This document shows positions 58,933-64,000 of a stretch of 64,000 bases of DNA, in pieces (within the stretch, counting starts at the first letter, position 1; each line of letters begins with the position of its first letter). The position numbers were made by a program, and so were the translations under genes. The stretch is taken from positions 434,001 to 498,000 of the forward strand of contig MU271146.1 in the NCBI GenBank assembly GCA_021432605.1, written 5' to 3'. Origin of the DNA: Coniochaeta sp. PMI_546 (lineage: Eukaryota > Ascomycota > Sordariomycetes > Coniochaetales > Coniochaetaceae). A model generated the notes under the pieces. That model was not told where the DNA came from. It was given only the letters and a program-made list of their open reading frames with translations, and did no database searches.

Positions 58933-59960
58933 CTAGAAATTGTTGTGAGGGCCGGCGGTCCCGTTAGCATATCCGTTGGTATGCCCATTCGAATAGCCGT
59001 TGGTATGATAGCCGTTTGTGTGGCCATTCGTGCCACCAGTCGTGTAGCCGTCATGGTGATGGTCTATCGGACCATTCAGGTGACGATCGCTGCCGGCCTC
59101 CTCCATCTCCTGGTCGGCCGCGCGCCGGACGGCCGGGTCGTGCGACTTGAAGCCCTGGCCCGTGTGGCGGGTGCGCACGGCGGGGAAGAGGTCGACGTAG
59201 AAGGAGAAGACGTAAAAGGAGAAGATGAAGGCGACGGCCCACTCGAGCACGGCAGCTGCGTTGGAGGCCTTTTTGAAGTTGCAGGCTGCAAAGGCGATGG
59301 CGAGGATCACCTCGACGATGATGAAGGCGAGCTTGATCCAGAAAGAGATGCGGAGGACCCTGTGGTTTGCATAGTCTGAATTTTCACGTCGTTAGTTTGA
59401 CTTCATATGGTGGTGGAAAGGAGGTGAGCGGAGACATACGAGTGCCGAGACGCTGATATTCGGCGCAGATGAAGACCGCTGAAAGCACATAGCCCGCGAT
59501 GAACAGCAGCAGGAAGATATCGTGTAGCTTAGGGTGTCTCAGAGTGTCGAAGATGGACAGCAAGATCAGACCAGCCGTGCCGATGACGGCAAAGAAAATG
59601 GTAAGCCCGGAGAACACCTTCTCGATAACGGTGGTGTTCGGTACGAGCCTGCCGCGGTGGCGCAACCAGCGGTCTGAAAGGAAGGAGATGTCGAGGAATA
59701 TGGTGGTGATGACGCATCCAGTGATGAATAGCGGCTTGAGCTTCTGAGCGCCAACGTCGCTGATGTATGCGATGGTCTGGGTTGGTTCCATGGAAGGATA
59801 CTTGGCTCCGTCTGCGTCGACACACCACCAGATGAGGAGGCCTAATAGCGTGCCTAGCCATACCAGGCCTGAGATTATGGGAAACACCTGGCGATAGTGT
59901 TAGTATGGGTTGCGACGAGGAGGCGCATGCAGCACTTACCCAGTATGATAGGCGCAACAT
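58933..59960 (-). CDS. SFK1: Frag1/DRAM/SFK1-family membrane protein
   Basis: Exons 59960-59940 (MLRLSYW), 59887-59440 and 59375-58933 give 303 aa. Six hydrophobic helices are visible: around PIISGLVWLGTLLGLLIWW, PLFITGCVITTIFLDISF, FSGLTIFFAVIGTAGLILL, FLLLFIAGYVLSAVFICAEY, KLAFIIVEVILAIAFAACNF and VLEWAVAFIFSFYVFSFYVD. SDRWLRHRGRL follows helix two and YQRLGTHYANHRVLR links helices four and five, both typical of the family. Yeast Sfk1 acts at the plasma membrane with the PI4-kinase Stt4 and in lipid-asymmetry control. The tail has degenerate Asn-Gly-His/Tyr repeats (GHTNGYHTNGYSNGHTNGY) coded by a minisatellite-like stretch. Confidence 0.88.
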
Positions 59961-61264
59961 TTTCACAGAAGGTTGCGACGACTATCGCGACCGATTATGA
60001 GGAAGGAGACGATCTATGTTAGGATATAAACGAGCAAAGCCGTGCGACGACAAGATGCTGCAGAAGGAACAGCGCGCAGAGCCAACAATCGTCACAAGTT
60101 ATACCGGAGAAGTATCGGGAGAGGCGGGAAAGAAAGTGTGGCGTAGCTGCAACACGCAAGCCGGACAAGTCTTGGCAGGTCCCGGGTGGTGTAAACGAGT
60201 CAACGAAGCGAGAGAACTTTTTTCTCTATTCAGAGGCTCACGGCAATCATGTAATGTAGAAAGTCTAAACTTATAAATGGAATGGCTCTGGGAGACACGC
60301 GCGACCCCAACGAATGTGATAAAAAGGCACCGAAATCATCCACCTATCATTGCTCATCAGTGTCAAGTTTCTGGTGTTATTCAACTTCTATGATGCTGAA
60401 CAATCCACCGTGACGTCAGGTGAAAACCCCGGAGATAGCGGCGCTAGCCTTAGCGGGACGGGTCCCTGGGTTGAAGAAAAATTGAAGACCAGCCGTGAAG
60501 GCCATACCCATGTCGATCAAATGCCGGTAGAGAGGTACGTACCCATTTCTCCGTTTGCGGCCGCATGTCACGTGATAGGGGATTCATCTTCCCCGGACTT
60601 CCACCAAGGTCTTGGCAGCGATCGGACGATGAGGAGCTTGGGCCAGCTCTGACGCAATCATGATCAACAGTTTGAGTTGGGAAGCTTCAACCAACCAGCA
60701 AGACGAATTGGATGTGCCTTTTGAGAACGCCAGTTCCGGTGCCATTCGAGCTTGACAGAAGATATACTGTTTGGTTGTTGAGCAACAAAAGACCAAAATG
60801 ATAAACATCTTGTAGTATTCTAGCAAGTAAACAAATCAGTCTGTATATCGTGTTCGAGTAGAAGTTGAAAGAACGGTTGGGAGTCTCGACGAGCGAGGCC
60901 AGATTCCCGGCCTTCTCCGCAGTTCCGCTCTTGAACTTTTCCTGTGGTCAGAGATACTTCCCGTTTCGTCCGTTGGCGGTACATAAAGAGGTACCTACCA
61001 AGACTACCTTGCTTTGATGCTGCAGTGTTTTACCGAACCATCTCGTCAAATAACCAGCCTCCCCCAATTTCTATCTCTCTACTTTTTAAAAGTGTAGCTT
61101 TCCATTGAGCTGACTACCTCGATCCATCGAAGCATTCATTAAGTTCTTTGCTTCAACTGTTCAGTTGAGTTCCTTAAACACGTACGTCAGAGTGTTAGTA
61201 CGACGGTGGCTGCTCGGAAGCCCGGAATCATAAGACTGACAGGCTTAGGACCACAGATCTCACC
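59961..61264. other. Divergent intergenic region
   Basis: 1.3 kb between the SFK1-like gene and the mitochondrial protein gene. Contains GAGGTACCTACC near 60989. Short frames only. Confidence 0.5.
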
Positions 61265-62126
61265 ATGTCGGCAACACGAGCGTTCGCCCTGCGCTCAGCC
61301 CTTCGAGCAGCACGCAATCGCCCTATTCAGTCGCAAGCACGCATTTCATTAAGCAGGCGAGGATATGCAAGCATACAGGGAGCCGCGCATCAGGCCGCAC
61401 ATCAGGCTGGAAGCGACCTGCCTTGGTACGGATTCCCCAATACCCTGTCCCCGCGGCTTCTGCCGTCTATTAACACAACTGCAGGCTCGCAACATCTGCC
61501 GTTATTTCCATCCCAACGCTTGCCTACCTGCTCTACAACGGATCGGGGCAGAAATCCCACGATGAGCACGCCTCCGAAGCCGGTGACCACGGCGTAGCGC
61601 ACGCGAAGCCGAAGAAGGAGGTTGGCGAGGGACATGAGCCAACCCCTACTTCGCATACCGACACCGGCGACGCTGAGTCCAAGGGAGATGCTACTGGCAA
61701 CAAACCTGAGGGAGTCAACGGCGGCCACGAGGATCAGGAAGAAGGAGCCCAACCGCAGGATAACGAAGCGTCAGACCAGGCCAAGAATGAGAGCCAAGAA
61801 GGCGACAAGGACACCAAGAAGGACGCCGACAAGAAAGACGACGACGGTAGTGCCGCTGATGAATCCGACAAGGGGCGTGACAAGACGCAGTCAGACGAGC
61901 AGGCCGCTGACCAGAAGGGGTCGGAAGATAATGCCAACAAGGGCAAGACGGACAGCTCTGGCAAGGACTCTAAGAAGAGCGGCGGCGAGATGGACGATTC
62001 AACGGAGAGTGTAGGTACAGCCCGTTCCCCAACCTGACACTTAAGTGGTGCTAACTATTTTCACAGCAAGAGAAGAAGCTGAGCGAGAAGCCTTCCTCAA
62101 AGAAAGTGAAGCCTACCGACAAGTGA
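61265..62126 (+). CDS. Mitochondrial membrane protein with acidic disordered tail
   Basis: Exons 61265-61425, 61485-62010 and 62067-62126 give 248 aa. Residues 1-~40 form a strong matrix-targeting sequence without acidic residues (RAFALRSALRAARNRP, SLSRRGYAS). One membrane helix follows, created by splicing (WLATSAVISIPTLAYLLY). The remaining ~170 residues are highly charged and low-complexity (GDKDTKKDADKKDDDG, ADESDKGRDKTQSDEQAADQ) and end KKVKPTDK. The layout is presequence, single TM and a hydrophilic tail, probably in the intermembrane space. This is common in filamentous-fungal inner-membrane proteins of unknown role. I do not name a function. Confidence 0.82.
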
Positions 62127-62690
62127 GATCCGAGTCTGGGGTGGTCTAATGCATTGTGTACTATAATATCTGACGCTGCATCGAAGCCTGCGTGATGCCG
62201 GGACAGCGAGTAATTAAGAAGGACTTTCTCATGCTCCAAGTTCTCGAAAGTGTTGCACCTTGACAGGCAACTGCGAGTATTTCCTCAGCTTAGACGGCTG
62301 TTCGACTTCGCTCCACGTGAAGGGACGTTCCGCATATTTCCTGACAGTACCTTACTGAGGTGCCTGCCCGGTGATGATACCTTGTTTCACCGAGGAAAGA
62401 GCCTGATGCTTATCTCCATGATCAGCTCGTCTCATACCATGAGCCTGTGTCGACGGCAGGCCCGCTGCTCTACAGTTGTAAGCTGCGTACCTACCTGGAA
62501 ACCACGGGTGGCGGGATGAAGCTGCCGCTTGAAAGCGTCCCGGCCACTTGGTCCCAGGTCCTAGCTCCACGTACGACATTGTGACGCTGGCCAGCACCGG
62601 ACTACCTTTTCTTGTCCATCTCCGGACCACATAGCTTACTGTCATAGTCTCTATCCATTCTTACGGCCCTCGCCCGACCATGCCCCCGGC
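62127..62690. other. Intergenic, promoter of the PLAC8 gene
   Basis: 564 bp without a supported frame. Confidence 0.5.
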
Positions 62691-64000
62691 ATGGCGTCGT
62701 GGCAACATTCGCTGTTCGATGGCGAAGTCCACGACTGCCTCCAGGCTTATTTTACTCCTTGCTGCCTCTTTGGACAGACACGCTACCGTCTTGAGCGGAT
62801 CGACCGTCACGAGAATCCCCTTGATCTCGACGGCTACAAGATTTTCAATGGACCCTGCTGGGATTGGTTCTTCTTTGCATTGCCCCTTGGTATCAACTTC
62901 ACCCGCGTGAATAGCGATAAAGGAAAGCTAACACAACACGCAGGTATTAGCTGTTCGGTCATCACTTCCCACGAGATCCAGCGGGTCCGTGAGTTGTACG
63001 GCATAAATGGTTCGCACACGAAAGACATCAGCACCGCAGTATTCTGCCCATGTTGCTCTATCCTTCGAAACGAGCTCGAAGTGCGTACACGCGAAGAGGA
63101 GAGGTGGAACGATAAGCATGGCGTGGTCGAGACGCCTTACATCGCGGAGAAGCCAATGACGTCGGCTTTGCCGCCCGGTGTTTCTCTCCCAGGCAAAGAG
63201 AACAGAGCGCCTTGCAAGAACTCCAGCCAGAGTGCTTCTGGAGCTAAACTCCGTAAAGGAGAAGGCCCGCGACGATCGTCGGCATCTTCTGCCCAACAGT
63301 CGGCCAGAGGTCAGAGTTCTGCAAAGGAGACGCCGAGTGGGGAGGTCGCTGCATCCATTCGTTCCAACAACAGTAGTCTGAGCCTCGACAGCAGCGGCAA
63401 TGGGGGCCCCATCACCTGCACAGTCGTCGACTCACGGGATCGCGGGCTCCTGACCCCCGTCATGGAGAGACTGTCAGAGGACACCATGTCCACAGCCAAG
63501 AGGTCCAAGGTCTGCGCGTCACCTTCTCTGCAAGGGGAGAATATTCCTCTTGGGTCAATCCAGGAAGGTACGCCACCGGGCAGTGAGGGTGAAAAATCTG
63601 CGCCGGTATCGTCCCCGCTGGTATCTCGCCCAACTTCCCCTCGCAAGTCCATCGACCGCCCTGGTACGCCTATCCCGCGAGAGGGAGCGACATCGCCGAA
63701 TCTTTCTCTTCGCTCGGGCCGATCTGGCCAGTTCTTCCACAGAGTTCCGCTTGTCCCAGTCAACGATGCCGTGCCGTCGCCAGTCCAAGAGCTTGTTGAG
63801 GATGGACAGGTTCCAACTGAGACGCAACCGGTACCCGCGGTGAAGACATACCAGGGCCAGGAACCGTTCGTCGCCGTTACACCAATAAGTAGATCATCCC
63901 ACCTTCTTCCATCTGACAAGCTCGAGACAGAGCCCAACCCGAGAGACACGACTCCGCACGTCATGGTCCAAGGCTGGCTGAAGGAAGTTGGGTCTTCTCC
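62691..64000 (+). CDS. PLAC8-family protein with long disordered tail (5' part)
   Basis: Starts at ATG 62691 and runs off the right edge; exons 62691-62889 and 62944->64000 give 418 residues so far. The Cys-rich PLAC8 core is in the first ~120 residues: QHSLFDGEVHDCLQAYFTPC then CLFGQTRYRL, a short hydrophobic stretch (WDWFFFALPLGIS), EIQRVRELYGING and CPCCSILRNELEVRTRE. The 54-nt intron (GTATCA donor, GCTAAC branch, GCAG acceptor) restores that hydrophobic stretch. Its length is a multiple of three and has no stop, so retention would insert 18 residues. After the core comes >250 residues of Ser/Pro/Arg-rich disordered sequence. Family relatives affect cell size and metal handling; most fungal members are uncharacterised. 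Confidence 0.85.
   Translation, partial: MASWQHSLFDGEVHDCLQAYFTPCCLFGQTRYRLERIDRHENPLDLDGYKIFNGPCWDWFFFALPLGINFTRVNSDKGKLTQHAGISCSVITSHEIQRVRELYGINGSHTKDISTAVFCPCCSILRNELEVRTREEERWNDKHGVVETPYIAEKPMTSALPPGVSLPGKENRAPCKNSSQSASGAKLRKGEGPRRSSASSAQQSARGQSSAKETPSGEVAASIRSNNSSLSLDSSGNGGPITCTVVDSRDRGLLTPVMERLSEDTMSTAKRSKVCASPSLQGENIPLGSIQEGTPPGSEGEKSAPVSSPLVSRPTSPRKSIDRPGTPIPREGATSPNLSLRSGRSGQFFHRVPLVPVNDAVPSPVQELVEDGQVPTETQPVPAVKTYQGQEPFVAVTPISRSSHLLPSDKLETEPNPRDTTPHVMVQGWLKEVGSS

Overview
This window comes from a filamentous ascomycete (Pezizomycotina, most likely Sordariomycetes). The genes are eukaryotic, with many short GT-AG introns (44-182 nt) carrying CTAAC/CTGAC-like branch points. The gene content is fungal: eisosome protein, fungal Mtr2, SFK1-like and EXS proteins, and mevalonate kinase of the sterol pathway. 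The class assignment is a judgement from gene style, not from an alignment. I saw no CRISPR array, no rRNA or tRNA that I could support, and no recognisable transposon or viral fossil.

Layout. 1-16 kb: the 3' part of an EXS/SYG1 phosphate-transporter-like gene, an M18 aspartyl aminopeptidase, a possible four-TM membrane gene, a PAF-acetylhydrolase-like serine hydrolase, a small secreted protein, a six-exon zinc-independent MDR-type reductase, an unknown small protein and an NAD(P) malic enzyme. 16-29 kb is gene-poor. It holds a decayed or poorly modelled ankyrin-type gene, the splicing factor YJU2 and a small conserved protein, separated by long stretches with no supportable gene. 29-36 kb: an MFS sugar transporter, CAAX protease STE24, an 87-residue single-TM protein with a 13-nt exon, ribosomal protein eL38 and a tandem dimeric alpha/beta-barrel protein. 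37.9-54 kb is dense housekeeping: mevalonate kinase, farnesyl/geranylgeranyl-transferase alpha, mRNA-export factor MTR2, mitochondrial Met-tRNA synthetase, L-serine/threonine dehydratase, a NAT9-type acetyltransferase, the divergent ribosome-biogenesis pair LSG1/LTV1 and a tyrosine phosphatase. 55-64 kb is membrane-themed: eisosome protein EIS1, an SFK1-like plasma-membrane protein, a mitochondrial membrane protein with an acidic tail, and the 5' part of a PLAC8 protein.

How the genes fit together. Three enzymes of one route lie within about 10 kb (31.6-41.8 kb). Mevalonate kinase (ERG12) feeds farnesyl-PP synthesis, RAM2 is the shared subunit that attaches the prenyl group to CAAX proteins, and STE24 trims the prenylated tail. 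LSG1 (60S maturation) and LTV1 (40S maturation) share one 470-bp divergent promoter. EIS1 and SFK1 are both plasma-membrane organisers. I found no convincing unknown multi-gene system. The best leads are the prenylation neighbourhood, the roughly 215-residue N-terminal extension on RAM2, the tiny microexon gene and a recurrent palindromic promoter motif.
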